Of a stretch of 54,408 nt of DNA, positions 24,335 to 32,766 are shown piece after piece. Origin of the DNA: Fibrobacter succinogenes. GTDB lineage: Bacteria; Fibrobacterota; Fibrobacteria; Fibrobacterales; Fibrobacteraceae. The translations under genes were made by a program, and so were the position numbers. The stretch covers positions 1 through 54,408 of the forward strand of contig CACYRP010000026.1 in assembly GCA_902776765.1 (NCBI GenBank), given 5' to 3'. The notes beneath the pieces are model-generated. The model was not told the origin of the DNA. It worked only from the letters and a program-made list of their open reading frames with translations, and searched no databases. The stretch's first letter is position 1. Every line of letters starts with the position of its first letter.

Positions 24335-25165
24335 TTAAATCTGCTTATAGCTTCTAGGAATGTTGAGGCGCCAAGTGCCAGTACCGAAGGATTTCCCGCG
24401 ATGGACTTTTTTTACGCGGAGTTCGAGGAACGTTTCCGATTCTCGAACAAAAGAAATCCTGGACGGCGTTTTTACGCCCTTAAAATCCTTGTATTCTTGA
24501 ATAACAAGTTTTTCCGTTTTGCCGTCACGGCCAAGCGTTTCAAGCCAAAGAACTTCGCCGTCCTTTTCGGCATAGGTATAGCGACGAGTCAATACATCGC
24601 GGACTTCGTGAATTTTGACCACGGAAGAATTTGCGCGAGCAGAATCAAGGTTTGCAGAATCAACACCCGCGGATTCCAGACCTGCGCCAGACACCACGGA
24701 ATCGCGTACCGAGATTTCTTCGAGATTTTCCGGCAGCACCTTGCCATCGAACAGGCCTGCGACTTGATGAATATGCACCAGCGGAAGCGACGGATCGTTC
24801 AAAAGCCCGACCATGTAGCCTGCGCCCTTCACATACATTTTCTCCGTGGGGAAAACCATCTGCCAGCCTTCTTCGAGCCACAAAAGCGAGGCTACGCCTA
24901 TGCCAAGCGTGCCAGTCAATTCCATGCGGTAGCGTTTGTTCGGAACAGAAAACAGCACGGCATCCAAATCCTGCGTCTTGCCATCCGGCGAATAAATTGT
25001 GAGCGAAAACAGAGCCTTCAAGCTATCGGCAGGGGCTTCGGCGCTTTCCGCAGCTTTTGCAGCCGCCTGACGCCCGCCGGTACAACCCGTCAAAAAAAGC
25101 GACAGCAATAGCAGTAAAAACAATCCACGCGCATATGCGGAACATTTCGCCACATCGAAGGTCAT
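24335..25165 (-). CDS. Envelope lipoprotein, LolB/DUF4292-like
   Basis: 276 aa. Strong signal LFLLLLLSLFLTGC with lipobox Cys. The mature part has the half-barrel strand pattern of the LolA/LolB-like lipoprotein carriers (SLTIYSPDGKTQDLDAVLF, YRMELTGTLGIGVASLLWL, GWQMVFPTEKMYVKG). An Ala/Ser/Asp-rich insert (SAGVDSANLDSARANSS) interrupts the second half. DUF4292-type proteins occur in Bacteroidota next to TPR lipoproteins, as here (6-bp gap). Likely periplasmic or outer-membrane lipid/lipoprotein handling. Assigned by fold pattern, not by catalytic motifs. Confidence 0.65.
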   Translation of the reverse strand: MTFDVAKCSAYARGLFLLLLLSLFLTGCTGGRQAAAKAAESAEAPADSLKALFSLTIYSPDGKTQDLDAVLFSVPNKRYRMELTGTLGIGVASLLWLEEGWQMVFPTEKMYVKGAGYMVGLLNDPSLPLVHIHQVAGLFDGKVLPENLEEISVRDSVVSGAGLESAGVDSANLDSARANSSVVKIHEVRDVLTRRYTYAEKDGEVLWLETLGRDGKTEKLVIQEYKDFKGVKTPSRISFVRESETFLELRVKKVHRGKSFGTGTWRLNIPRSYKQI

Positions 25166-25171
25166 GCAAAC

Positions 25172-27088
25172 CTACTTCTTCTTGCCAAAGAATTTCAATG
25201 CAGCGGGGTGCTTGGGATTGAGCTTGAGCAATTTCTTGTACGACTTGCGGGCTTCTTTTTTAAGGCCAAGTGCTTCCTGAATGGAGCCCAGGTGTTCCCA
25301 AAACACGTCGTCGCGGTTCATCTTCTTGTGGTCAATCAACTGCATCGCTTGGTAAGCTTCGTCAAAGCGCCCCATGCGGTACAGCCCCCAAGCCTTGGAA
25401 TCCAAATAAGCGTCCTTACCTTCGCCGTCCTTTTCAAGAGCAAGCGCTTCGAGCACAAGCTTATAGCCTTTTTCGACTTCGGCTGGCGAACGGTTGAGTT
25501 CAATCAGCGAATAGCCATAATAGTTCAATGTCGATGCCATTTCATGCGGAGAGAAATCAGGCTGCTTCAGCAAAATCTCAAAATGGCGGAACGATTCATC
25601 ATAACGCTTGAGGCGTTCCAAGTTCATCGCCATCGAAAGGCGCACGCGGCTGAACGAGGAATCCTTCGCAAAGAACTTTTCGAGCATAACCTCGGCTCTG
25701 GTGCGATTGTCAAACGCACGAGCTTTCTTTGCGGAATCGGCCCGCAGATCCTTTTCAAGATCCAAGGCTTCGCCGATGAGCGCTCTCGAATAGATGTCGA
25801 GAATCTGCAAATACTTTACTTGCGCTTCATTTTTCATCTGCACAAGCCTTACAGAATCCACAACACCGGGGAGCGGTTTCCACGTTTCCCAGAATGTCAT
25901 GAGCGAATCGAGCAAGGGGAAAGCCTTTTCGTACTTATCGGCAAGGGCATACACCGAAGCAAGCAGCATTCGCGTATCGCCGTTACTCACAGAATCGGAC
26001 TTTTCGGCGTACTTAATAGCCTCGGCATAATTCATTTCACTCGCAAAAATGTTCACAAGTCCAAGGTAAGCGCGATTGGCATATTTCGGTTGGCCCTGCA
26101 ATTTACCAACGGCGGCGAGCAAGTGGACTTTTGCGCTGTCGCGCATGTCGATATCGTATTCGTACTGGCCAATAAAGCACAAGACCGCAGGCGTACGCAC
26201 GCCATCTTCGTAATACTTCTTTTTTGCAAACGCATAGGCGCTATCCCCGGGCATCGAAGAAAGCACCATAATCGTCATTTCTTCGTCTTCGGGTTTTGCA
26301 CTCGTGAGCGTATCCACAACCGCAGCGGCTTCCTTAAAGCGTTTCATCGCCATGAGACCGCGCACTTTCTGCAACAGCAACTGCTTATCGCCAGTCGCTT
26401 CGTGAGCCTTGCCAAAAAGGTCCACCACCGCAGAATCGCGGCCCAGGTCCAAAAGGAGCGCAAGCTGGCGCTGGAACAATGTGGAAACGTAATTGACCTT
26501 TGGCAACAGCAAGTCGTAAACGCGTACAAGTTCCTTTTCATCGCGAACCGCTTCGAGGAACAAGCTGTAATCGTAAAGGAGAGCCATGTCCTGATAACGC
26601 GAGGAATCAAGGCCCATCACAAAATACTTGCGGCAAGAATCGACTTCGCCGGCCTTTACATAAAGGCGCGCAAGCAACGCATACTGCGCAGCGGTGCGTT
26701 TACCCTTGAGTTGGGAGGCCTTCTTCGCTTCGACAAGAGCGAGCGAGTCTTCACCAGCAGCAATTAAGCGTTCGGCAACGCCAAAGCCCAAATAACGGCT
26801 CGTCGGATCGGCCTTGTAAGCCTGTTTCCAAAAGAAATCCGCCTGGCGCTGGTCACCGCGCATTTCCATGGTTTTCGCGAGGAAGAAAAATTCATGGGCG
26901 GCTTCGAGATCCACCTCGACTTTGGGCGGTTTTGAAACGACATCCTCGGCAACCTTTTTCACCAAGGTGGAATCTACCGCTGTCAAAGTTTTCGTATCGA
27001 CATCACTCTTTTTGGCAGGAGCAGAACTACAGGCGCACAAAGCCGCCATTCCCAAAGAAAGCACCCACGAAAAAAGTACATGACGCAT
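25172..27088 (-). CDS. TPR-repeat lipoprotein
   Basis: 638 aa. The start is ATG 27088, since GGGAG lies 6 nt before it; the upstream frame adds six residues. Signal VLSLGMAALCAC with lipobox. The body is mainly tetratricopeptide repeats, e.g. AHEFFFLAKTMEMRGDQRQA, AQYALLARLYVKAGEVDSC, RLKRYDESFRHFEILL and LGSIQEALGLKKEARKSYKK. Such proteins serve as outer-membrane scaffolds. It lies between PASTA and LolB-like genes in a co-directional group with gaps of 6-20 bp. No partner is identifiable. Confidence 0.8.
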   Translation of the reverse strand: MRHVLFSWVLSLGMAALCACSSAPAKKSDVDTKTLTAVDSTLVKKVAEDVVSKPPKVEVDLEAAHEFFFLAKTMEMRGDQRQADFFWKQAYKADPTSRYLGFGVAERLIAAGEDSLALVEAKKASQLKGKRTAAQYALLARLYVKAGEVDSCRKYFVMGLDSSRYQDMALLYDYSLFLEAVRDEKELVRVYDLLLPKVNYVSTLFQRQLALLLDLGRDSAVVDLFGKAHEATGDKQLLLQKVRGLMAMKRFKEAAAVVDTLTSAKPEDEEMTIMVLSSMPGDSAYAFAKKKYYEDGVRTPAVLCFIGQYEYDIDMRDSAKVHLLAAVGKLQGQPKYANRAYLGLVNIFASEMNYAEAIKYAEKSDSVSNGDTRMLLASVYALADKYEKAFPLLDSLMTFWETWKPLPGVVDSVRLVQMKNEAQVKYLQILDIYSRALIGEALDLEKDLRADSAKKARAFDNRTRAEVMLEKFFAKDSSFSRVRLSMAMNLERLKRYDESFRHFEILLKQPDFSPHEMASTLNYYGYSLIELNRSPAEVEKGYKLVLEALALEKDGEGKDAYLDSKAWGLYRMGRFDEAYQAMQLIDHKKMNRDDVFWEHLGSIQEALGLKKEARKSYKKLLKLNPKHPAALKFFGKKK

Positions 27089-27108
27089 TAAAAACTCCCG
27101 AAACAATT

Positions 27109-27870
27109 TTAGTCAGCAATAATAAAGTTCACACGCGTACCCGGTTTTAGATAGTCGCCGTATTTCGGAGACGTTTCGATAACAGAACCAGGACGAGCGC
27201 CATCTTCACTCTTTTGACGCTTGACAGAACCCACCTTGAAACCAAGCCTATCCATTTGCGGATAAACTTCGTCCATGAGGATTCCTTCGAAATTGGGGAG
27301 CAAAATTCTACCTGTTGTAACGCCGGCAGAAATAACGACCTTCACCGTATCGCCAACGCGAACCGTATCGCCAGCAATCGGGATCGTACGAATCACGACG
27401 CCGCGCGGAATACTCTGGTGGGCGCCCTTCACAATTTCACCTTGAACAAGACCTGCACGGGCAAGCGAGATATCAGCCTGTTTTTGGCTCTTACCGCGCA
27501 AATCCGGAATCACGACCTTGCGAAGCCCAAGGCTCTTCGTGAGTTTTACCGTGCGGCCAATCTTTGCCGTGCGGCCCGCCTTGGGCATTTGAACAAGCAC
27601 CATGCCTGCAGGCACCTGGGTACTGTAGCGGCCTTCTTCAACCCATTCGTACTTAAAGCCAGCCGCGGTCAAAGCAGATTCAGCGGCCTTTTCCGAGAGG
27701 CCTTCCAAATTCGGAACTTCACCGGTGCGGGCGAAAGCCCCTGCAAATGCAGGCATCAAAAGCTTATCGACCATAAAGACAAGCACAATTACAACAACAA
27801 TCCAAATGACGAGAGCCTTGAAAAAAGCTGTATGCCTTATCTTATTCCAAATCGACTTTATTTTATTCAT
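27109..27870 (-). CDS. Membrane protein with three PASTA domains
   Basis: 253 aa. One N-terminal TM (ALVIWIVVVIVLVFMV, about 20-36), then three PASTA domains: VPNLEGLSEKAAESALTAAG, VIPDLRGKSQKQADISLARA and LLPNFEGILMDEVYPQMDRL, each with the typical helix plus strands (VPAGMVLVQMPKAG, IPRGVVIRTIPIAG, RPGSVIETSPKYG). PASTA domains bind peptidoglycan or muropeptides. The protein has neither kinase nor transpeptidase domain, the usual carriers, so it is a stand-alone PASTA protein, possibly a division or cell-wall sensor partner. It starts 16 bp after the Crp/Fnr gene. Confidence 0.9.
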   Translation of the reverse strand: MNKIKSIWNKIRHTAFFKALVIWIVVVIVLVFMVDKLLMPAFAGAFARTGEVPNLEGLSEKAAESALTAAGFKYEWVEEGRYSTQVPAGMVLVQMPKAGRTAKIGRTVKLTKSLGLRKVVIPDLRGKSQKQADISLARAGLVQGEIVKGAHQSIPRGVVIRTIPIAGDTVRVGDTVKVVISAGVTTGRILLPNFEGILMDEVYPQMDRLGFKVGSVKRQKSEDGARPGSVIETSPKYGDYLKPGTRVNFIIAD

Positions 27871-27886
27871 AACAGTTCAGTTAGGT

Positions 27887-28597
27887 TTAGCCCTTAGTAG
27901 CCTTTTCTTGGAGCACATCTTCGTCAAAGATGACAATATCCTTGCCTGTCATCGCAATGGCATTTGCACGAACGAGCAAGGAACAAATGCGGCTCACAGT
28001 TTCGCGAGTCGTACCCGACATATCGGCAAGTTGCTGCTGGGTCGGGCGATTATGGATAACCGTCACCATGCTTCCGTTATCCGTATGGATACGAACACCG
28101 CGTTCCTCCATCAAGTTCAGAAGCGTTCCTGCCACACGGCCAGACACAGACATGGTCGAAAGCGAGCCAATCTGCTTATTCGCCTTGCGGAGTCGCTTGC
28201 AAAGTTCGCTCATGAGCGCCATTGCAATTTCAGGAGTCCTGCGGATAAGGCTAAGGAATGATTCTCGGTGGATGACAAGCAAAGTCGCGTCAGTCACCGT
28301 ACGGACAGAGGCAGACCGGGGTTCGCCGTCAATGAGCGACATTTCCCCGAAAAAATCCCCACGTTCAAGGAAAGATAAAATGGTTTCGCGACCGTCTATG
28401 CCAGTCATATAGACCTGCACGGAGCCAGTGGCGATCAAGTACAAAGCCTGCACGGAATCGTCACCTTCCAAGACCACAGTCTCATCGCGATTGTAGTTTT
28501 TGACAATTACCAAGTTGGCAATCATCCCCAACTGTTCTTCATTGAGCTCCGAAAAGAGTTCAACGCCCTTTAACAAATCAACTGCGGTTGTATCCAT
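27887..28597 (-). CDS. Crp/Fnr family transcriptional regulator
   Basis: 236 aa. Cyclic-nucleotide-binding domain (about 15-130) with FLERGDFFGEMSLIDGEPRS, close to the phosphate-binding cassette GE(L/M)xLxxxxPR(S/T)A, then the dimerisation helix and an HTH_Crp domain with QLADMSGTTRETVSRI as the recognition region. No N-terminal Cys cluster, so not an oxygen-sensing Fnr. The conserved cassette argues for cyclic-nucleotide binding. Located 22 bp downstream of purA, co-directional. Targets unknown. Confidence 0.93.
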   Translation of the reverse strand: MDTTAVDLLKGVELFSELNEEQLGMIANLVIVKNYNRDETVVLEGDDSVQALYLIATGSVQVYMTGIDGRETILSFLERGDFFGEMSLIDGEPRSASVRTVTDATLLVIHRESFLSLIRRTPEIAMALMSELCKRLRKANKQIGSLSTMSVSGRVAGTLLNLMEERGVRIHTDNGSMVTVIHNRPTQQQLADMSGTTRETVSRICSLLVRANAIAMTGKDIVIFDEDVLQEKATKG

Positions 28598-28619
28598 TTT
28601 ATTTTCCCCTTATTTTGTT

Positions 28620-29903
28620 TTAGTCAAGATCAACGACGATACTCTGGTCGCGCTTGGCACCGATAGAAACCATGCCAATCTTCACGCCCACGAGTTCCGC
28701 CATGCGATACAAGTACTTCTTTGCGTTTTCCGGAAGTTCTTCGAACTTGCGGCACTTGCTCGTATCGACCTTCCAGCCCGGCATTTCTTCGTAGACCGGC
28801 GTGCAACGTCCGACCTTGGAAAGCTGGTTCGGAATGAGATCGAGCTTTTCGCCATCGCACATGTAGTGCGTGCAAATCTTGATAGTGTCGAACGTGTCGA
28901 GCACGTCGAGCTTGGTGATAGCGAGGTGAGTGAGGCCATTCACGACCGTTGCCTTGCGGACAACCGGAGCGTCGAACCAACCGCAGCGGCGGTTACGGCC
29001 AGTCGTTGCACCAAATTCATTACCAATCGTACGGAGCTTGTCGCCAGTTTCGTCGAGGAGTTCCGTCGGGAACGGACCGTTACCCACGCGGGTGGTGTAA
29101 GCCTTCACGACACCGACAACCTGGTCCAAGACCGTGGGGCCAATGCCTGCACCGCAGCTTGCGTAACCGGCAACCGTGTTGCTGGAGGTCACGAACGGGT
29201 AAGTACCCTGGTCCACGTCGAGGATAGTGCCCTGAGCACCTTCGAACACGAGGCGCTTGCCTTCCTTCACGGCCTTGTAAAGCATTTCGCTAACGTCGGC
29301 AACGAACGGCTTGATCTTCTGGCCAAGTTCGAGGTAGTCCTTGATGACCACTTCCGGATCAATTTCCGGAACATCGTACATCACCTTGAATTCTTCGTTG
29401 TGAACCTTGGCCATAGCTTCGACACGCGGACGGAGTTCGCGTTCGTCCATGAGGTCACCCACGCGTACGCCAATGCGGTTCACCTTGTCGCTGTAGCACG
29501 GACCGATACCGCGACCCGTAGTACCGATAGCAGCCTTGCCGGCCTTCTTTTCCTTGGCCTTGTCCAAGGTGGAATGGTACGGGAGCACGACGTGTGCGTT
29601 GTTAGCGATAAACAGACGACCTTCCGGGTTGATACCCTTCGTGTGGAGGTCAGCAATTTCGTTCAATGTCTGGATCGGGTCGAGCACGACGCCGTTACCG
29701 ATGACGCAAATCTTGTCCGGGTGCATAATACCCGAGGGAATCAAGTGGAATACGAACTTCTTGTCGCCTACTTCCACAGTATGGCCGGCATTGGCGCCGC
29801 CCTGAAAACGCACGATAATATCTGCATCGAGCGTTAAGAAATCAACAACCTTGGCTTTTCCTTCGTCACCCCATTGGGAGCCGATAACAACACGATTTGC
29901 CAT
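28620..29903 (-). CDS. purA: Adenylosuccinate synthetase
   Basis: Joins IMP and aspartate with GTP to form adenylosuccinate, first dedicated step to AMP. 427 aa, normal length. N-terminal GTP loop GSQWGDEGKAKVVDFL (family WGDEGKGK), RFQGGANAGHT, GTTGRGIGPCYSDK, EGAQGTILDVDQGTYPFVTSS and ATTGRNRRCGWFD are all in place. The G-to-A change in the DEGKAK loop is mild. It heads a group with a Crp/Fnr regulator, PASTA protein and lipoproteins. A TATCTTTA element about 73 nt upstream leaves a structured 5' leader. Identity firm. Confidence 0.97.
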   Translation of the reverse strand: MANRVVIGSQWGDEGKAKVVDFLTLDADIIVRFQGGANAGHTVEVGDKKFVFHLIPSGIMHPDKICVIGNGVVLDPIQTLNEIADLHTKGINPEGRLFIANNAHVVLPYHSTLDKAKEKKAGKAAIGTTGRGIGPCYSDKVNRIGVRVGDLMDERELRPRVEAMAKVHNEEFKVMYDVPEIDPEVVIKDYLELGQKIKPFVADVSEMLYKAVKEGKRLVFEGAQGTILDVDQGTYPFVTSSNTVAGYASCGAGIGPTVLDQVVGVVKAYTTRVGNGPFPTELLDETGDKLRTIGNEFGATTGRNRRCGWFDAPVVRKATVVNGLTHLAITKLDVLDTFDTIKICTHYMCDGEKLDLIPNQLSKVGRCTPVYEEMPGWKVDTSKCRKFEELPENAKKYLYRMAELVGVKIGMVSIGAKRDQSIVVDLD

Positions 29904-29983
29904 AAATCCTTCGTTTTATTTCTTTGACATCGAAACGGTTGCCCCAAGGTACCTCCCTGGAGCCCTTTTTCGCCATAAAGATA
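29904..29983 (-). promoter_or_regulatory. purA promoter and hairpin-forming 5' leader
   Basis: TATCTTTA (29976-29983, minus strand) resembles TAnnTTTG with a final mismatch. The roughly 66-nt leader can form a stem between CTCCAGG and CCTTGGGG around a GGTACC core. I see no known riboswitch consensus; role undetermined. Confidence 0.35.
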
Positions 29984-30081
29984 GTAAGTCCTTTTTTGGA
30001 AAAAGGGACGCTACATTATAGAAATACAAAAAAATAAGGCCAAATGTACGAGCTATGACGCTTTTTTCTTATTTTTTAATT

Positions 30082-30549
30082 ATGTCTGAAAAAATTAAAA
30101 TGCTGATCAAAAGACTCGCACCACTTCTTGATGAAAATTCCGATGTTTTTCGCGAATTGGAGACATTTTTTAGCACCGAAGGAAAGATCGACATACACCT
30201 CGGCGACCTTGGAAAATTTCTTAAGAATAACAGAACATATCAAGTAGTCCGCATAAACGGGAAAAGCTACAAGGATTGTGTTTACGATCTGGTTGACAAC
30301 CACCCCGAACTGATGGAAGCCATCGGCATGTTGCGCTATTACAAGGCGCCCACCGGAAGCATCAAGTGGGAAGATGTCGAGGCCGCAGAAATTGCGATGG
30401 GCAACGAACTCACGGTGAACGCCTACGGCTGGGAGCCGGATGCATGGACAATTTTCGAAAACAACGCCCTCGAAGAAGCCTCCGCGCCAGAAGACAAAAA
30501 AGGCGACCACGGCCTCGTCGCAATCGTTGCGCTGGATACGCTGTTGTAG
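30082..30549 (+). CDS. Hypothetical protein
   Basis: 155 aa from ATG 30082 (an earlier ATG at 30055 would add FSYFL, unlike a cytosolic start). Soluble, acidic, no signal or membrane segment: SEKIKMLIKRLAPLLDENSD, then IDIHLGDLGKFLKNN, YKDCVYDLVDNHPELMEAI, GNELTVNAYGWEPDAWTIFE. One of the few plus-strand genes, alone between purA (divergent) and the PBP4-like gene (convergent). No family recognised. It keeps an open frame with ordinary composition, and the antisense frame shows nothing recognisable, so I take this as the real gene. Confidence 0.65.
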   Translation: MSEKIKMLIKRLAPLLDENSDVFRELETFFSTEGKIDIHLGDLGKFLKNNRTYQVVRINGKSYKDCVYDLVDNHPELMEAIGMLRYYKAPTGSIKWEDVEAAEIAMGNELTVNAYGWEPDAWTIFENNALEEASAPEDKKGDHGLVAIVALDTLL

Positions 30550-30624
30550 ACGAAAGAAAGCCAGCATCGCACAGAATAACACTCAGCGCACTCTGCCTAC
30601 TGTCTACTTCCTACAGTCTACTAA

Positions 30625-32766
30625 CTAATGCTGTATAAACTTGAAGAAGGTAACGCCGGGGATTTTACGGGTCTGTAAATATTCGGCGAGCGGAACTTCA
30701 ACGACCTGCCTCCTTTGCGATGAGGCATGGCGCATTACCGGCTTTTGTCCCGGCATAAAGATAACGAACCCTGTATGCGTAAAGTCAATTTTATCGGATG
30801 TTCCGACGATTCCGATTCCAAGAACCTTCATCACGCCTTTATACGTTCTCTTCGCCATTTCAATGGCCTCGTCCAACGGCATATAGCGAATCGTCAGCGG
30901 ATTTTCTTTGCCCGTGTACGTTAAATTGTGATTTCTGAAAAATTCCTTCTTGGGCATGGTGCGTGTCACCGAAACTTCGCCTTCCATCGGAACAACCTTG
31001 GCATACTTTCCTTCGCCAACCCAATCGTCGAGCAGGAAATGTTTGCGAGTCAAAAAGCTTACCTTGCTCCCTTTGTAGCGGAGGCGTTGCAGCTGCCTGT
31101 ACAAAGACTTTTCGCTTTTGGCCATCGCAAGGGCCACAACATGTTCCAAGTACGTCACGCAATCGACAGAGTCAAGATAAACTAACGGCTTATCGTCAAC
31201 CGTATCCAAATGTCCTTCGCCCATCGGGCCCAACTTGTAAGGTGTTCCAATCAAGCGCTTCGAGAAATAATCCAAACGCTTGTTGAGACCGCTAACGCCT
31301 TGGGCATCAAGCCAAAGCGTTTTCATTTGCAAAAGCGATTTGTAATCGTTGTTCGTGTAACTGATAAGCCTCATCCAAAGCGTGTCAAGAACATCCTTGC
31401 TCTTGCAATCTGGATTGGTGTTGGTTCCATTCAAATACATGGCAGCCGTAAGCGTATCGCCATCCACCGTGTAGATATAGCCCACCAAGGCATGGACTTC
31501 GGCAATGTAGCCCGTCTTGAATCGAGTGAGCCACGGCGCTTCGAAATTCTGCATGCGCTTTGCGCCCGAGCCCACGCCAGGGCTTGCAAAGCTATTGATG
31601 TAATATTCGCCCTTTGGATGGCGGGCCATTTTTGCAAGCAGCTTCGTAACGGCAGAAGGTTTTACCTTGTTTTCAGGCGAAAGGCCACTCCCATCCCAGA
31701 CATCGAAATCGGTCGGGTTGAGATCCATTTCCAAAAGGAACTTGCGTTCGGCCTTACGGCCTCCTTCAACACTTCCCTCGCCAGAAATTTGCGCGCCAAG
31801 ATTCCTGAGCAACGTTTCGGCATGGAAGTTCTGGCTGCGCTGATTGATTTCGTCGAGAATACTCAACAAAGGAGCTGACGAGAACGACATTTTTTTCAAT
31901 TCCGTATTCGAACTCGATTTGCGTTCCTTGAAAACGACGCCGCGATTCCGAAGCGCATACATAAACGCCGCCCTAAAATAGCCAATCGGATTGCGGATCG
32001 GGAGCACCATGCTTGCCGAATCAACATCTTCGCCGATGGTTCCACCAAGCGTAATTATGGACTTATCGGGGTCAATCCCGTACACCCATTTTTTCTTTCG
32101 GCCTTTAACGGTCTTTAAGTTGTTTACAACCTTGACATACCCCACATTCGGCTGAATAGAAACCACCGCCGTATCACCACTGAAATAACCCGGCCAAAAA
32201 CGAATCGTCACGCAGTTGTCATTGAACCCCAGCGGGCCAATTTCGGCACCATACCAGGAATCGTAAAAATTGCGACGCCAGTTTTCAGCTTTCCACGGGC
32301 CAGTGTAATAGCTAGTGTCCAAATCAATTTCTCCAATAATGGTATCCACATCCATTGCACGAATGGAATCCACCATGGCGTTCAGCATGTAAAACGGATC
32401 GTCGTAATATCTTGCAGAAATGTTCGGATCGCCCTCACCGCGAATTTTGAGAGAGCCAATAAGCGTACGCTTTCTAATGTCTCCAAATACCGTTATTTCT
32501 GTTTTCGGTTCGTAATTGAGCGGCAAAAAGTGGATTGCGGCAGCGGTCGTCAAAGTCTTGAGCGTGCTTGCCGGCGTAAACATTTCATTGCCGTTAATAT
32601 TCCCGATTTCCTTGCCCATTTTCACGGAACGAAGCGACATGCCAAAGGTCGTTCCCGGAAGAAGCGAATCTACATAACTTTTGTACGAAGCCACATTGAC
32701 ATGCGCAAACAGCGGTGCTACAAGGAACGGCAGCAACCTAGAGGCAATTTTAAACAACTTATTCAT
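30625..32766 (-). CDS. Fusion of PBP4-type D-Ala-D-Ala carboxypeptidase/endopeptidase with a DUF1460 (NlpC/P60-like amidase) domain
   Basis: 713 aa from ATG 32766, which overlaps the TAA of the preceding gene by 1 nt. Signal peptide IASRLLPFLVAPLFA. Residues 25-480 are class-C penicillin-binding protein (DacB, peptidase S13): PASTLK (Ser67, Lys70), SQN (311-313), WDGSGLSPENKVKPSAVTKL, and RFKTGY (KTG 417-419), all three catalytic motifs intact. Residues about 490-713 form a DUF1460 domain: DSVDCVTYLEHVVALAM with Cys536, DFTHTGFVIF (His664) and PVMRHASSQ. DUF1460 proteins are NlpC/P60-superfamily N-acetylmuramoyl-L-alanine amidases. The fusion would trim cross-links or terminal D-Ala and also cut the stem peptide, in the periplasm. 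Usually these are separate proteins. Confidence 0.9.
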   Translation of the reverse strand: MNKLFKIASRLLPFLVAPLFAHVNVASYKSYVDSLLPGTTFGMSLRSVKMGKEIGNINGNEMFTPASTLKTLTTAAAIHFLPLNYEPKTEITVFGDIRKRTLIGSLKIRGEGDPNISARYYDDPFYMLNAMVDSIRAMDVDTIIGEIDLDTSYYTGPWKAENWRRNFYDSWYGAEIGPLGFNDNCVTIRFWPGYFSGDTAVVSIQPNVGYVKVVNNLKTVKGRKKKWVYGIDPDKSIITLGGTIGEDVDSASMVLPIRNPIGYFRAAFMYALRNRGVVFKERKSSSNTELKKMSFSSAPLLSILDEINQRSQNFHAETLLRNLGAQISGEGSVEGGRKAERKFLLEMDLNPTDFDVWDGSGLSPENKVKPSAVTKLLAKMARHPKGEYYINSFASPGVGSGAKRMQNFEAPWLTRFKTGYIAEVHALVGYIYTVDGDTLTAAMYLNGTNTNPDCKSKDVLDTLWMRLISYTNNDYKSLLQMKTLWLDAQGVSGLNKRLDYFSKRLIGTPYKLGPMGEGHLDTVDDKPLVYLDSVDCVTYLEHVVALAMAKSEKSLYRQLQRLRYKGSKVSFLTRKHFLLDDWVGEGKYAKVVPMEGEVSVTRTMPKKEFFRNHNLTYTGKENPLTIRYMPLDEAIEMAKRTYKGVMKVLGIGIVGTSDKIDFTHTGFVIFMPGQKPVMRHASSQRRQVVEVPLAEYLQTRKIPGVTFFKFIQH

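Noticed and set aside
29904..29975. Riboswitch upstream of purA
   Set aside because: A hairpin can form but no purine, PRPP or other known aptamer consensus is recognisable.
30076..30582. 168-aa minus-strand open frame opposite the small orphan gene
   Set aside because: Phe/Cys-rich product without start context; the plus frame gives an ordinary soluble protein.
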